The notes under the pieces: model-generated
Database searches by the model: none
The model's input: the letters and a program-made list of their open reading frames with translations, nothing else
What the model was told of the DNA's origin: nothing
Translations under genes and position numbers: made by a program
Shown here: positions 39,481-49,939 of the stretch, in pieces
Layout of the letters: each line of letters starts with the position of its first letter
How positions within the stretch are numbered: position 1 is the stretch's first letter
NCBI RefSeq assembly: GCF_003206645.1
Contig: NZ_PZJP01000002.1
Span: 205-64,204 of the forward strand
Origin: Salinicola aestuarinus
Lineage (GTDB): Bacteria > Pseudomonadota > Gammaproteobacteria > Pseudomonadales > Halomonadaceae
Length of the DNA: 64,000 nucleotides
Direction of reading: 5' to 3'

Positions 39481-41374
39481 CGCTACCGAAGCTCTCGTCG
39501 TCGAGACCGTTGAGCGACTCCCCCGACGGTGAGACGGCGCCGCGGCGCTGGCCGTCGCCGTTAACGCCGCTGGTGTCGTTTCCCGCATCGGATTCGGAAT
39601 CGAGGACGGGGCCGGGGGTGAGCGCCGGGTTGGGTGCCGTCAGCAGCGGCTGCGGCGCGCCGGACTGGAAGACCGCCCAGGGCAGCGTGCGCTGAATGCG
39701 ACCGTCATCACGGGCTTCCAGATTGCCCGTGGCGCCGAACAGCTGAGTGTGTGGCAGCGCGCGGAAGACCGGCAGGCGACGCGCCAGCTCGAAGGCGTCG
39801 ACGCCCATGGCATTGAGCTTGAGCAGGCCCGGATCACTCTCGCTCGACAGGCGGCGGTAGGTCGAGACGAAGGGTAGCGCTTCGGTTCCGCCCACCGCCG
39901 CGTCCGGAATCATCCATGGAATGTCCACGAACTGTACGTCGTTGAGATCGTGATCGGCGCGCGGCTGCGGTGTGCCCTCGTAGAGGTGTGACGTCGCGTA
40001 GATCGGCAGTGAGCTGGCGTAGTAGAAGTCCAGCGTCGGCGGTATCTGGCGCGCGTAACTGGGCAGTGCCAGCAAGAAGAGCATGTCCATGTCGGTGCGC
40101 TTGTTATCGAGAAGATTGCGCACGGCGGTGGCTGCGGAGCCGGACGGGTCGTAGCTCACGACGGAGGCGAGCTGGCCTCCCTCGCTCTCCCAGCGCTGTC
40201 GGAAAGCGGAGAGGATGCGCGAGCCCCAGTCGTTGCTCGGGACCAGAATCCCGGCACGCCGGCTGCCGTCCTGATAGGCGCGCTGCGCAGCCTGGCGTGC
40301 CTCGTCTTCAGCGGAAAGGCCGTATTGAAAGAGCTCGGTGGCCTGATTACGCGGATGTTCGCCGTAATTGAGGGCCAGCGTGGGAAGCGGCACGCTACCG
40401 CGCGTCTCGAGTTCGCTGACAGTGTCCTTGTTGAGCGGTCCGAGCACGGCCTGGGCGCCGCTCATCGTTGCCTGCGCGTACAGTGCGTCGATGTTTTGCT
40501 GGCTCGAATCGATAAAGGTGAGGGCCGGGACACTCTCTCCCTGGGCGCGGGCGTCGTCGGCGCGGGCTTCGATGCCATGACGGATAGCCGAGGCAATGTT
40601 GGCAAGGGGGCCGCTCTCGGGCAGGAGGATCGCGAGACGGCTGATTTCCTGGCCCTCTAATTGGCGCAGGGCACTGAGGTCCTGCGGCATGCGACGATTG
40701 GCCGGATGGTCGGGATAGCGGCTGCGCCACTGATCCAGACGCTCGAACAGGCCGCTGACGTCGCCACCGCTGGCGCGATAGAGTCTGGCCAGTTCGACCC
40801 AGCCCAGGGTGAGCGAGTCGCTGCTGCCGGCGGCGAGTCTGTCGAGCGCCGTCGGGCTGAGCTGGGAAAGCGGCGCCCAAATGTCGTCTGTCAGTTCGTA
40901 GGGCGCATCGCTGCGCTGTAACTGAATCAATAGCTTCGCGGCGGCTTCGGGCTCGTTGATCAGGCCAAGCGCAATGCCGCGGCGATAGCGAAGCGTCTGG
41001 GTATTGCTCTCCGAGATCTCGATGCCGCTGTCGAGAATGTCGGTCGCACGAACGGTATTCCAGCCATCCTTTTCGGCGAGCCCGGCGTCCGACAGCACCA
41101 GGGCCCAGCGTACCCGTTCGGCCGGGGCGAGGGATTGCGGGTCGATCTGGCCGGCGATGGCCAGCGCCTGCGTCGAATCTCCCTGGCGTGCTAGGATGTC
41201 GGCCGCTTCGAGCCGGGTCGAGGCCGCCTCCCCGCCGCTCTGCTGGTTCGCCTGCTCGAGCAGCGTCTGCGCATCCGGGCCGCTGCTGCCCGGGATCATG
41301 CTTTGACCGGCACAGCCGGCCAGCGCCAGTGTCGCCAACAATGGCAGAAGAAGTCGCCGCAGCGGATAACCCAT
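39467..41374 (-). CDS. lpoA: penicillin-binding protein activator LpoA
   Basis: LpoA is an outer-membrane lipoprotein that spans the periplasm and activates PBP1a transpeptidation. From the ATG at 41374 the 635-residue product has a lipoprotein signal with lipobox LAGC (Cys21), an N-terminal TPR-like region (about 40-260) and a C-terminal periplasmic-binding-protein fold (RLAILLPESGPLANIASAIRHGIEA onward). AGGGAAAG precedes the ATG; a 30-codon in-frame extension upstream is unlikely. The last 50 or so residues form an acidic low-complexity tail. Confidence 0.94.
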   Translation of the reverse strand: MGYPLRRLLLPLLATLALAGCAGQSMIPGSSGPDAQTLLEQANQQSGGEAASTRLEAADILARQGDSTQALAIAGQIDPQSLAPAERVRWALVLSDAGLAEKDGWNTVRATDILDSGIEISESNTQTLRYRRGIALGLINEPEAAAKLLIQLQRSDAPYELTDDIWAPLSQLSPTALDRLAAGSSDSLTLGWVELARLYRASGGDVSGLFERLDQWRSRYPDHPANRRMPQDLSALRQLEGQEISRLAILLPESGPLANIASAIRHGIEARADDARAQGESVPALTFIDSSQQNIDALYAQATMSGAQAVLGPLNKDTVSELETRGSVPLPTLALNYGEHPRNQATELFQYGLSAEDEARQAAQRAYQDGSRRAGILVPSNDWGSRILSAFRQRWESEGGQLASVVSYDPSGSAATAVRNLLDNKRTDMDMLFLLALPSYARQIPPTLDFYYASSLPIYATSHLYEGTPQPRADHDLNDVQFVDIPWMIPDAAVGGTEALPFVSTYRRLSSESDPGLLKLNAMGVDAFELARRLPVFRALPHTQLFGATGNLEARDDGRIQRTLPWAVFQSGAPQPLLTAPNPALTPGPVLDSESDAGNDTSGVNGDGQRRGAVSPSGESLNGLDDESFGSDASR

Positions 41375-41566
41375 AGTGTCTTTCCCTATTACATGTTCGA
41401 GGCGCGCACCGTTCTCAAGGCGAAGGCGCGATCGCTGCTGTCGAGTCGACGACTCGACGTTCACTCCCTGTGACGCCGGCGCTCGGCGTCGGGGCCGTCA
41501 TGGCGGCGCTCGAGGCGCGTGCACTTCGACCCCATGGCTATCGCCTATCAACCCGGATGGTATCGA

Positions 41567-42433
41567 ATGAGCGAGAGAAAAGAAGGCGTATTGTACGTGG
41601 TCGCCACGCCGATTGGGAATCTCGAGGACCTGAGTGCGCGTGCCGTGCGAACCCTTGCGGAAGTGGACGCGATCGCCGCCGAGGACACTCGGCATACCCA
41701 GCGCCTGCTGAAGCACCTGGGAATCGAGCGGCCTCTATTGTCGCTGCACGAGCACAACGAGTCGGGAAGGGTTCAACAGCTCCAGGCACGACTGCTCGCC
41801 GGCGAGCAGCTGGCCCTGGTAAGCGATGCCGGCACCCCGCTGATCTCCGACCCCGGTTTCTTGCTGGTGCGCGAGCTACGGTCGGCCGGCTGTCGCGTGG
41901 TGCCGATCCCCGGTCCCTGCGCGCTGATTGCCGCCTTGAGCGTCGCCGGGCTGCCCACCGATCGCTTCACGTTCGAGGGTTTTCTTCCGGCGAAGTCCGC
42001 CGCCCGTCAACGCCAGCTCGAAGCGGGGGCGGATCGCGAAGAGACGCGTGTCTTTTACGAATCCCCGCATCGGATTCGTGATCTGCTGGCGGATGTCGTC
42101 ACCACCCTCGGCGAGCGTCGCGTGGTACTGGCTCGGGAGCTGACCAAGACGTTCGAGACGCTGCTGGACGGTAGCGCCAATTCGCTGCTGGAGACGATGG
42201 CCGACGATAGCCAGCAAACCCGCGGGGAGTTCGTGGTGATGGTGGCCGGGGCGCCTGCCGCCGACACCGCCGTTGATGATGCTGAAGGCGAGACGATGCT
42301 CGCGGCGATGCTGACCGAAGGGGTGGGCGTCAAGAGCGCGGCTGCCGTTACCACGCGGCTGCTGGGTGGGCGGCGCAAGCAGTGGTATCAGCTGGCGCTG
42401 GCGCTCAAGGAGCGCGAAAGTCCCGCGGAATGA
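41567..42433 (+). CDS. rsmI: 16S rRNA 2'-O-ribose C1402 methyltransferase RsmI
   Basis: RsmI methylates the 2'-OH of C1402 in the 16S decoding centre. RsmH, encoded shortly downstream, modifies the same base at N4. The product from ATG 41567 (288 residues) has the tetrapyrrole-methylase fold: LYVVATPIGNLEDLSARAV, AAEDTRHTQRLLKHLGI, SDAGTPLISDPGF and VPIPGPCALIAALSVAGL. In-frame ATG 41534 and GTG 41519 give longer versions not seen in the family. It diverges from lpoA. Confidence 0.96.
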   Translation: MSERKEGVLYVVATPIGNLEDLSARAVRTLAEVDAIAAEDTRHTQRLLKHLGIERPLLSLHEHNESGRVQQLQARLLAGEQLALVSDAGTPLISDPGFLLVRELRSAGCRVVPIPGPCALIAALSVAGLPTDRFTFEGFLPAKSAARQRQLEAGADREETRVFYESPHRIRDLLADVVTTLGERRVVLARELTKTFETLLDGSANSLLETMADDSQQTRGEFVVMVAGAPAADTAVDDAEGETMLAAMLTEGVGVKSAAAVTTRLLGGRRKQWYQLALALKERESPAE

Positions 42434-42499
42434 CGCCTAGAAGGTGAGTGTCGGTTTTCGGCGACGCCGGAGTCCGCGGAATGCCGCGCCACTGCGGCC

Positions 42500-42528
42500 T
42501 TGAGAGGGGGTCGGGGGGCTGGTATTCT
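42500..42528 (+). promoter_or_regulatory. rnpB promoter
   Basis: TTGAGA (42500-42505), 17-base spacer, TATTCT (42523-42528). The predicted start is within a few bases of the first paired base of the RNase P RNA at 42538. Confidence 0.75.
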
Positions 42529-42537
42529 TGCGCGCTT

Positions 42538-42890
<353 letters not shown>

Positions 42891-42919
42891 GTTTTATCGC
42901 CAACGCGACCGAGACCTTC

Positions 42920-43900
42920 ATGCTGCACCGCGACAACGATTCTTCACTCGCCGACGACGGTGCCGCCACTTCCCGCGAATTTCGCCACACCAGTGTCCTG
43001 CTTGATGGCGCCGTGGACTCGCTGGTGCGTTGCCCCTCGGGTAACTATCTCGATGGCACCTTCGGCCGCGGGGGGCATACTCGAGCGATTCTTGAACGTC
43101 TCGATGCCGAAGGGCGTCTTCTTGCCCTCGATCGCGACCCTCAAGCGCTCGCCGCCGGTGCTGACATCGCGGATGCGCGATTGAGCCTCCAGCGCGGTGT
43201 CTTTGCCGAGCTCGACCAGCATGCCGACGCCGCCGGCCTGCTGGGCAAGCTCGACGGTATACTGCTGGACGTCGGTGTCTCCTCCCCGCAGCTCGACGAT
43301 CCCGAGCGCGGCTTCAGCTTTTTGCGCGATGGCCCGCTCGATATGCGCATGGATCCGGAGTCGGGTATTGGCGCGGCGCAGTGGCTCGCTCGCACCGGCG
43401 TCGATGAAATGGCCCGAGTGTTCAAGACCTACGGCGAGGAGCGCTTTGCCAAGCGCATCGCCCGAGCCCTGGTCACCGCGCGTCAGGAAACCCCGATCGA
43501 ACGGACGCACCAGCTCGCCGAGATCGTCAAGGCCGCGCACCCCGCCTGGGAGAAGCACAAGCACCCGGCGACTCGGGTATTTCAGGCAATCCGCATTCAC
43601 CTGAATGATGAACTCGGCCAGCTCGAACGCGCACTCGATGCCGCACTCGAAGCACTGGCGCCAGGTGGCCGGCTGGTCGTGATCAGCTTTCACTCTCTCG
43701 AAGACCGGTTGGTGAAGCGGTTCATTCGTGACCAATCCCGCGGCGACACCCATCTGCCGCGCGGCATGCCGATACGTGAGGATCAACTCAACAAACGGCT
43801 CAAGCCGGTGGGCAAGGCGCTGCGTGCAGACGAGCACGAAGTCGAACTCAACCCCCGTGCGCGCAGCGCCGTTATGCGTATCGCCGAAAAGTTGGCGTGA
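42920..43900 (+). CDS. rsmH: 16S rRNA N4-C1402 methyltransferase RsmH (MraW)
   Basis: RsmH methylates N4 of C1402 in 16S rRNA. The 326-residue product has the SAM-binding motif [37 protein letters not shown] and [17 protein letters not shown] start at ATG 42920 because the family begins just before [10 protein letters not shown] and an earlier ATG at 42842 lies inside rnpB. It begins 30 bases after the RNase P RNA, so mraZ is absent. The ftsL start follows after nine bases. Confidence 0.96.
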   Translation: MLHRDNDSSLADDGAATSREFRHTSVLLDGAVDSLVRCPSGNYLDGTFGRGGHTRAILERLDAEGRLLALDRDPQALAAGADIADARLSLQRGVFAELDQHADAAGLLGKLDGILLDVGVSSPQLDDPERGFSFLRDGPLDMRMDPESGIGAAQWLARTGVDEMARVFKTYGEERFAKRIARALVTARQETPIERTHQLAEIVKAAHPAWEKHKHPATRVFQAIRIHLNDELGQLERALDAALEALAPGGRLVVISFHSLEDRLVKRFIRDQSRGDTHLPRGMPIREDQLNKRLKPVGKALRADEHEVELNPRARSAVMRIAEKLA

Positions 43901-43908
43901 GGAGTTCC

Positions 43909-44238
43909 ATGGCCGCTCAAGGAAGGCGTACGCCCTCGAAATGGGGTGATTGGCCCTTCTCGCGTCGGGTCAGCGCACGTTCGTTGGTTCTTTCGGTGCT
44001 CATCGCCGCCATTCTGGTAAGCGCGTTGGCCATCATCAGCACATCCCATCTCACGCGCGTTCAATACGCTCGGCTGCAGAAACTCGAAGGCCAGCGTGAT
44101 GCGCTGCAGACGGAGTGGGGGCGCCTGCTACTCGAGGAGAGTACCTGGTCATCGCCGGCGCGCATCGAGTCGCTATCCACTCAGCGTCTGGAGATGCGCG
44201 TCCCTGGCGTTGATGAAGTCAAGGTGATTCACCCATGA
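43909..44238 (+). CDS. ftsL: cell division protein FtsL
   Basis: FtsL is a bitopic divisome protein that forms the FtsQLB complex and activates FtsWI. The 109-residue product has a short basic cytoplasmic part, a membrane helix (about 27-47, SLVLSVLIAAILVSALAII) and a periplasmic coiled coil (VQYARLQKLEGQRDALQTEW). GAGGAG precedes the ATG. A GTG four codons earlier is in frame. The end overlaps ftsI by four bases. Confidence 0.93.
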   Translation: MAAQGRRTPSKWGDWPFSRRVSARSLVLSVLIAAILVSALAIISTSHLTRVQYARLQKLEGQRDALQTEWGRLLLEESTWSSPARIESLSTQRLEMRVPGVDEVKVIHP

Positions 44239-45953
44239 GCGGCCCGCGTCGTTCCGCATCCCCCAAAAGCCGCGCCCCGGATGCACCACTGCGCGCCGGG
44301 CGCTACTGGTTCATGCTGTTTGTCATCCTGCTGGCCCTGTCGGCACTGATTGGGCGCGTCGTCTACCTGCAGGTGATCGATCGGGGCTTCCTGCAGAATC
44401 AGGGCGATGCGCGCACGCTACGCGTGGAGTCCATTGGCGCCCACCGCGGAATGATCAGGGACCGCAACGGCGATCCGCTGGCGATCTCGACGCCGGTCGT
44501 GACGCTCTGGGCCAACCCGCAGGAACTGACTCAGGATCCGATCCAGCAGGCAGTGCTCGCCCAGGCGCTCAATCTCGAGCCGCAGAAGCTTCAGGATCGC
44601 ATCGACCGCTACGCCGACCATGAATTCATGTACCTGCGCCGTCAGTTGACGCCGGCGCAGGCCAAGCCCGTGCTCGATCTGCAGATGGCGGGCGTCTACG
44701 CCCGCGATGATTACAAGCGCTACTACCCGGCCGGTGAGGTCGCCGCCCAGCTCGTTGGTGTGACCAATATCGACGATGAGGGGCAGGAGGGACTGGAGCT
44801 TGCCTATAACGGGTATCTCACCGGCGAGCCTGGCAAGCGTCGCGTGTTGAAGGATCGCAAGGGTCGGCTGGTGCGCGACCTGCATTTGATCGAAGACGCC
44901 AAGCCCGGCGGAGACCTCGACCTCTCGATCGACCTGCGCCTGCAGTACATGGCCTACCGTGAACTCGCTGCCGGCATCCGTGACAACGACGCCGACGGTG
45001 GCTCGCTGGTAATGCTCGATGCGCACACCGGTGAAGTGCTGGCGATGGCCAACCTGCCGTCCTACAACCCGAATAATCGCGCCGACGTCGACGTGCGCGG
45101 CCTGCGCAACCAGGCGATCACGGACGCCATCGAACCGGGATCGGTCATGAAGCCGCTGGCGATGTCGGCTGCGCTGGCCAGCGATCAGTTCACACCCGAT
45201 TCGATCATTGATACCAGCCCCGGCTGGATGGTCGTCGATGGTTTTACGATCAAGGATTTCCGAAACTACGGCGAGCTCGACCCGGCCGGTATTCTGTTTC
45301 ACTCCTCCAACATCGGCATGGCGCACATCGCGCTGTCGCTCGATCAGGATACGATCTGGAACCGCTATCGCGCGCTGGGTTTCGGCCAGAGCCCGGGGAC
45401 CGGGTTTCCGGGCGAGAACAGCGGTAGCCTGCCGGCGCCGAACAATCTGGCGCGCAGCGCCCAGGCGGCGATGGCCTACGGCTACGGCGTGGCGGTGACA
45501 CCGATGCAGCTGGCGAGTGCCTATACCGCCATTGCCAATGACGGTCGACGCCTGCATCCGTCGTTACTCAAGCTCAGCGGTGAGCCGGAGAGCGACCAGG
45601 TGATGTCGCCGACGGTGGCGCATCAGCTGCTGGGTATGCTCGAGAAGATCGTGCGGCCCAATGCCGGTGGACATCTGGCGATGGTGCCGGGCTATCAGAT
45701 CGCAGGTAAGACGGGCACGGTGCGCAAGGTGACCAGCCAGGGCTATCAGGAAACCGAATATCGCGGGCTCTTCGCCGGTATTGCGCCGGCGACCAATCCC
45801 CGCATCGTCACGGTCGTAATGATCGACAATCCCAAGAAGGGCGATTACTACGGCGGTCTGGTCGCTGCGCCGGTGTTCAGCCGCGTGGTGGGCAGCGCAT
45901 TGCGTCTACTCGACGTACCCCCGGATCAATCCGAAGAGGAGACGGCGCCATGA
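44235..45953 (+). CDS. ftsI: septal transpeptidase FtsI (PBP3)
   Basis: FtsI is the class B penicillin-binding protein that crosslinks septal peptidoglycan with FtsW. The 572-residue product has an N-terminal membrane helix (about 24-46), the pedestal domain, and the transpeptidase motifs Ser303-x-x-Lys306 (SVMK), Ser357-Ser-Asn359 and Lys492-Thr-Gly. Overlaps of four bases with ftsL and murE indicate coupling. Confidence 0.98.
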   Translation: MSGPRRSASPKSRAPDAPLRAGRYWFMLFVILLALSALIGRVVYLQVIDRGFLQNQGDARTLRVESIGAHRGMIRDRNGDPLAISTPVVTLWANPQELTQDPIQQAVLAQALNLEPQKLQDRIDRYADHEFMYLRRQLTPAQAKPVLDLQMAGVYARDDYKRYYPAGEVAAQLVGVTNIDDEGQEGLELAYNGYLTGEPGKRRVLKDRKGRLVRDLHLIEDAKPGGDLDLSIDLRLQYMAYRELAAGIRDNDADGGSLVMLDAHTGEVLAMANLPSYNPNNRADVDVRGLRNQAITDAIEPGSVMKPLAMSAALASDQFTPDSIIDTSPGWMVVDGFTIKDFRNYGELDPAGILFHSSNIGMAHIALSLDQDTIWNRYRALGFGQSPGTGFPGENSGSLPAPNNLARSAQAAMAYGYGVAVTPMQLASAYTAIANDGRRLHPSLLKLSGEPESDQVMSPTVAHQLLGMLEKIVRPNAGGHLAMVPGYQIAGKTGTVRKVTSQGYQETEYRGLFAGIAPATNPRIVTVVMIDNPKKGDYYGGLVAAPVFSRVVGSALRLLDVPPDQSEEETAP

Positions 45954-47491
45954 GAGTTCAAACGACACGACTCGTTGCGGCGCTCGAGGCTCTGGAATAC
46001 CCAGAGGCGGCGAACCAGGTAGCGAACTGGTGTGACGGCCACGCCGAGCTAGCGCTGATTCAGGACAGCCGCGAAGTGGCTGTCGAGGCGTCTGGAGCGC
46101 TTCCCGTGCTCTTTCTTGCGACCCCGGGTGTCGCGACGGATGGGCGAGAACATATAGAGGCGGCGCTCTCCGCCGGCGCCGTCGGCGTGCTCGCCGAGGG
46201 TGATGAGCTCGCGGCACGCTGGCAGAACGAGGCGCGCGTGGTGTCGCTGCCAGGGATCACTCAGCAGTTGGCAGCATTGGGCCGGGTCCTGTTCGACGTG
46301 CCCGAGACACTGCGAGTCATCGGTGTCACCGGGACCAACGGCAAGAGCTCAGTGACGCACTACATTGCCGCGCTGCTGGAGCGTCTGGGCCACCCCGCAG
46401 CCGTCGTCGGCACCCTGGGCTACGGTCGGCCTGACGCACTTCGCCCGGCGCTCCAGACCACGCCAGGGCCGCTCGCCCTTCAGCAGATGCTGGGTGAAAT
46501 GGCCGCCGAGGGAGTCGAAACGGTCGCGATGGAGGTCTCCTCCCATGCACTGGCCCAGGACCGACTGGGTGACACGCGGGTCGACACCGCTGTGTTTACC
46601 AATCTGAGTCGGGACCATCTCGACTATCACGTCAGCATGGCGGCCTATGCGGCGGCGAAAGCCAAGCTCTTCCAGCGCGACGGACTTCGACTCGCCGTGG
46701 TCAACGGCGACGACCCCCTTGCTCGGCTGATGCTCGCCGGGTTGCCCGCGGGGGTGCGCGTTCTCGCCACCGGCAGCAATGATGCCACCACGCTGCGCGT
46801 TGCCGGCTGTGAAGCGCTGCCGGAAGGGCTGCGGGCCGTGGTCGCCTCGCCGGAGGATGAGCATGTCCTCGAGCTACCGCTGATGGGTCGGTTCAATCTC
46901 GACAACGCGCTGCTGGCGATGACCACGCTCTACGGGCTCGGTCACTCCCTCGAGTCGATCTGGCCCGCGGCCGCCGAGCTCACGCCGGTCCCTGGGCGGA
47001 TGCAGCGGGTGACGGCCATCGACGAGGCGAGTGGCCCCGCGGTGATCGTCGACTACGCCCACACGCCAGCGGCGCTCGATAACGCCCTGGCGGCACTGCG
47101 CGAGCACCTGCCGGGCGGTGACGGAAGCGCGCTCTGGTGCATCTTTGGCTGCGGTGGCGACCGCGATCCCGGTAAGCGCGTGCCCATGGCCGAGGCGGTC
47201 GAGCGGCATGCCGATCGCGTCGTGATCACCGATGACAATCCGCGCGGCGAGTCAGCCGAGGCGATTCGTGATGCCGTGTCGGGCGGGCTCCAGTCGCCGG
47301 CGTCGGCGTGGTCGATCGGCGGTCGTCGAGACGCGATCGAACGGGTGATTGCCGAGGCGAATGACCACGATATCGTCCTGATCGCAGGCAAGGGTCACGA
47401 GGACTACCAGGAGATCGCCGGGGTGCGCCAGCCGTTCGACGATCGCGAGGTGGCCCGCTCGGCCCTGCAACGCCGCGGGGCATTGACGTGA
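45950..47491 (+). CDS. murE: UDP-MurNAc-L-Ala-D-Glu:meso-DAP ligase MurE
   Basis: MurE adds meso-diaminopimelate to the peptidoglycan precursor. The 513-residue product has the P-loop VTGTNGKSSV (127-136), the ADP-binding central domain and the DNPR motif (ITDDNPRGE) that specifies meso-DAP. GKSS replaces the more usual GKST/GKTT, a conservative change. It overlaps ftsI and murF by four bases each. Confidence 0.97.
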   Translation: MRVQTTRLVAALEALEYPEAANQVANWCDGHAELALIQDSREVAVEASGALPVLFLATPGVATDGREHIEAALSAGAVGVLAEGDELAARWQNEARVVSLPGITQQLAALGRVLFDVPETLRVIGVTGTNGKSSVTHYIAALLERLGHPAAVVGTLGYGRPDALRPALQTTPGPLALQQMLGEMAAEGVETVAMEVSSHALAQDRLGDTRVDTAVFTNLSRDHLDYHVSMAAYAAAKAKLFQRDGLRLAVVNGDDPLARLMLAGLPAGVRVLATGSNDATTLRVAGCEALPEGLRAVVASPEDEHVLELPLMGRFNLDNALLAMTTLYGLGHSLESIWPAAAELTPVPGRMQRVTAIDEASGPAVIVDYAHTPAALDNALAALREHLPGGDGSALWCIFGCGGDRDPGKRVPMAEAVERHADRVVITDDNPRGESAEAIRDAVSGGLQSPASAWSIGGRRDAIERVIAEANDHDIVLIAGKGHEDYQEIAGVRQPFDDREVARSALQRRGALT

Positions 47492-48843
47492 GTGCGCGGC
47501 TGAGCGATGCGGCGGCGAGCCTGGGGGCCCGGCTCGAGGGGGAAGACGCCCCGCTTGCCGATATCGTCACTGACTCTCGCCGACTGGCGCCCGGCGATCT
47601 GCTCGTCGCCCTGGTGGGTGAGCACTTCGACGCGCATGCGTTTGTCGCCCAGGCGCGAGAAGGCGGAGCCGCCGGCGCTGTCGTCTCGCGGCCGGTCGAT
47701 GATCCGTTGCCTCAAATCCTCGTCCCCGATACGCGCGTGGCGCTGGGCCAGCTCGCCCATGTGCACCGACAGGCGTGGGACGGTGAACTGGTGGCGATTA
47801 CCGGTAACAGCGGCAAGACCACGGTGAAAGCGCTGACAGCGGCAATTTTCTCACGCCGCGGGACGACGCTTGCCACCGAGGGCAATCTGAACAATGACAT
47901 CGGCGCACCGCTGACGCTGTTGCGCCTGGAGCCGGCGCATCGCTACGCCGTCGTCGAGCTGGGCGCCAACCACCTCGGTGAGATCGCCTGGACCACGGCG
48001 TTGGCGCGTCCGTCGATTGCTGTCATCACCAATGTCACCGATGCCCATGTGGGTGAGTTCGGTGGCACCGGTCAGATCGCCCAGGCCAAAAGCGAGATTC
48101 TCGCCGGCCTTGGCGAGACGGGGGCCGCGGTGCTGGACCGTCAGCAACCCTTCTTTGCGCTCTGGCGATCGCTTGCCGGCCGAGCGAAGGTCGTCGACTT
48201 CGCCATCGATGCCGAAGCGAGCGTTGCCGCCCGCGACCTAGTCTGCGACGCCGCCGGGCGCTATGCTTTCACGCTTTCGATTACGGGCGAAGCGCCGGCG
48301 CGGGTGTCGCTTGGCCTGATTGGCCGGCATAACGTGCGTAACGCGCTGGCCGCGGCGGGAGCGGCTCACGCCGCTGGCCTTGGCGTCAGCGAGATCGTCG
48401 CTGGGCTGGAGTCGGTCGCGGCAATGCCCGGTCGGATGCAGGTTGTCGCGGGGATTCGCGACGCCTGCGTGATCGATGACAGCTACAACGCCAATCCGGG
48501 GGCCATGCGGGCGGCCCTCGAGACGCTGTCGACGCTGCCGGCGCCACGATGGTGCTTTCTCGGCGCCATGGGGGAGCTTGGCGACGAGAGTGAACGCTAT
48601 CACGCCGAGATCGGGCAACTCGCCCGCGACCTCGGCATCGAGGTTCTAGGGACTTACGGCGACGCCGCGCGCGCCGCCGCCGCGGCCTTCGGTAACGAAG
48701 GTCACCATTTCGACGACTGGGCGGCGCTTTGCCGCTTCGCCCATGACCGGCTTCCCCCGCGGGCCAGTGTGTTGGTCAAGGGGTCGCGCAGCGCGGGCAT
48801 GGAACGACTCGTTGCCGCACTGCGCACCGACGCTTCAAGGTGA
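47488..48843 (+). CDS. murF: UDP-MurNAc-tripeptide:D-Ala-D-Ala ligase MurF
   Basis: MurF adds the D-Ala-D-Ala dipeptide to make UDP-MurNAc-pentapeptide. The 451-residue product has the P-loop ITGNSGKTTVKAL, the conserved ATEGNLNNDIGAPLTLL and IDDSYNANPGAMRAAL. Its start is GTG at 47488 in a GTGA overlap with murE. mraY follows after nine bases. Confidence 0.97.
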   Translation: MSARLSDAAASLGARLEGEDAPLADIVTDSRRLAPGDLLVALVGEHFDAHAFVAQAREGGAAGAVVSRPVDDPLPQILVPDTRVALGQLAHVHRQAWDGELVAITGNSGKTTVKALTAAIFSRRGTTLATEGNLNNDIGAPLTLLRLEPAHRYAVVELGANHLGEIAWTTALARPSIAVITNVTDAHVGEFGGTGQIAQAKSEILAGLGETGAAVLDRQQPFFALWRSLAGRAKVVDFAIDAEASVAARDLVCDAAGRYAFTLSITGEAPARVSLGLIGRHNVRNALAAAGAAHAAGLGVSEIVAGLESVAAMPGRMQVVAGIRDACVIDDSYNANPGAMRAALETLSTLPAPRWCFLGAMGELGDESERYHAEIGQLARDLGIEVLGTYGDAARAAAAAFGNEGHHFDDWAALCRFAHDRLPPRASVLVKGSRSAGMERLVAALRTDASR

Positions 48844-48852
48844 ATCTGACTC

Positions 48853-49935
48853 ATGCTGCTTTTTCTGGCTGAACTGCTGACGCATTTTCAAAGCGCTTTC
48901 AACGTTTTCGGGTACCTCACCCTGCGCATCATTCTGGGCACGCTGACCGCACTCTTCTTGAGCCTGTGGATGGGGCCGCAGGTGATCAAGCGCCTGGTCG
49001 AGCGCCAGATCGGCCAGGCGGTTCGTGACGATGGACCGCAGTCGCATCTCTCCAAAGCGGGGACGCCGACCATGGGCGGCGCCCTGATCCTGATTTCGAT
49101 CGCCGTGAGCACGCTGCTGTGGGGGGATCTGAGCAACCACTACGTCTGGCTGGTGCTGGTGGTGACGCTGGGCTTTGGCGCGATCGGCTGGGTCGATGAC
49201 TTTCGCAAGGTGGTGGAGAAGAATCCCCGTGGCCTGCCGGCGCGCTGGAAGTACTTCTGGCAGTCGGTGATCGGTCTGGGCGTGTCGACGGTGCTTTATT
49301 TCACCGCGGCGAGCCCGGTGGAGACCAGCCTGATCGTGCCGTTGTTCAAGGATGTGGTGATGCCGCTCGGCATCTTCTACATCCTGTTGAGCTATCTGGT
49401 GATCGTCGGCAGTTCCAACGCGGTCAACCTGACCGATGGTCTCGATGGTCTGGCGATCATGCCCACGGTGCTCGTCTCGATGGGCCTGGCCGTTTTCGCC
49501 TACGCCAGCGGTAACGCGGTGTTCGCCAACTACCTGCACATCCCGGAAGTGCCGGGGGCCGGTGAACTGGCGGTATTCTGCGGCACGATCGCCGGTGCCG
49601 GGCTCGGCTTTCTCTGGTTCAACACCTACCCGGCGCAGGTCTTCATGGGTGACGTGGGCGCGCTGGCGCTGGGCGCCGCACTGGGCGTAGTCGCGGTCAT
49701 CGTGCGTCAGGAGATCGTGCTGTTCATCATGGGCGGCGTATTCGTGATGGAGACGGTCTCCGTCATTCTTCAGGTGGGCTCCTACAAGCTGACCGGCCGA
49801 CGTATCTTTCGGATGGCACCGCTGCATCACCACTTCGAACTCAAGGGGTGGCCGGAGCCGCGTGTCATCGTCCGTTTCTGGATCGTTACCGTCATGCTGG
49901 TCCTGCTGGGACTGGCGACACTGAAACTGCGTTGA
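48853..49935 (+). CDS. mraY: phospho-MurNAc-pentapeptide translocase MraY
   Basis: MraY transfers phospho-MurNAc-pentapeptide to undecaprenyl phosphate, forming lipid I. The 360-residue product has ten predicted membrane helices and the motifs [24 protein letters not shown] (catalytic Asp pair), [26 protein letters not shown] and the C-terminal [11 protein letters not shown]. Confidence 0.98.
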   Translation: MLLFLAELLTHFQSAFNVFGYLTLRIILGTLTALFLSLWMGPQVIKRLVERQIGQAVRDDGPQSHLSKAGTPTMGGALILISIAVSTLLWGDLSNHYVWLVLVVTLGFGAIGWVDDFRKVVEKNPRGLPARWKYFWQSVIGLGVSTVLYFTAASPVETSLIVPLFKDVVMPLGIFYILLSYLVIVGSSNAVNLTDGLDGLAIMPTVLVSMGLAVFAYASGNAVFANYLHIPEVPGAGELAVFCGTIAGAGLGFLWFNTYPAQVFMGDVGALALGAALGVVAVIVRQEIVLFIMGGVFVMETVSVILQVGSYKLTGRRIFRMAPLHHHFELKGWPEPRVIVRFWIVTVMLVLLGLATLKLR

Positions 49936-49939
49936 CGCC

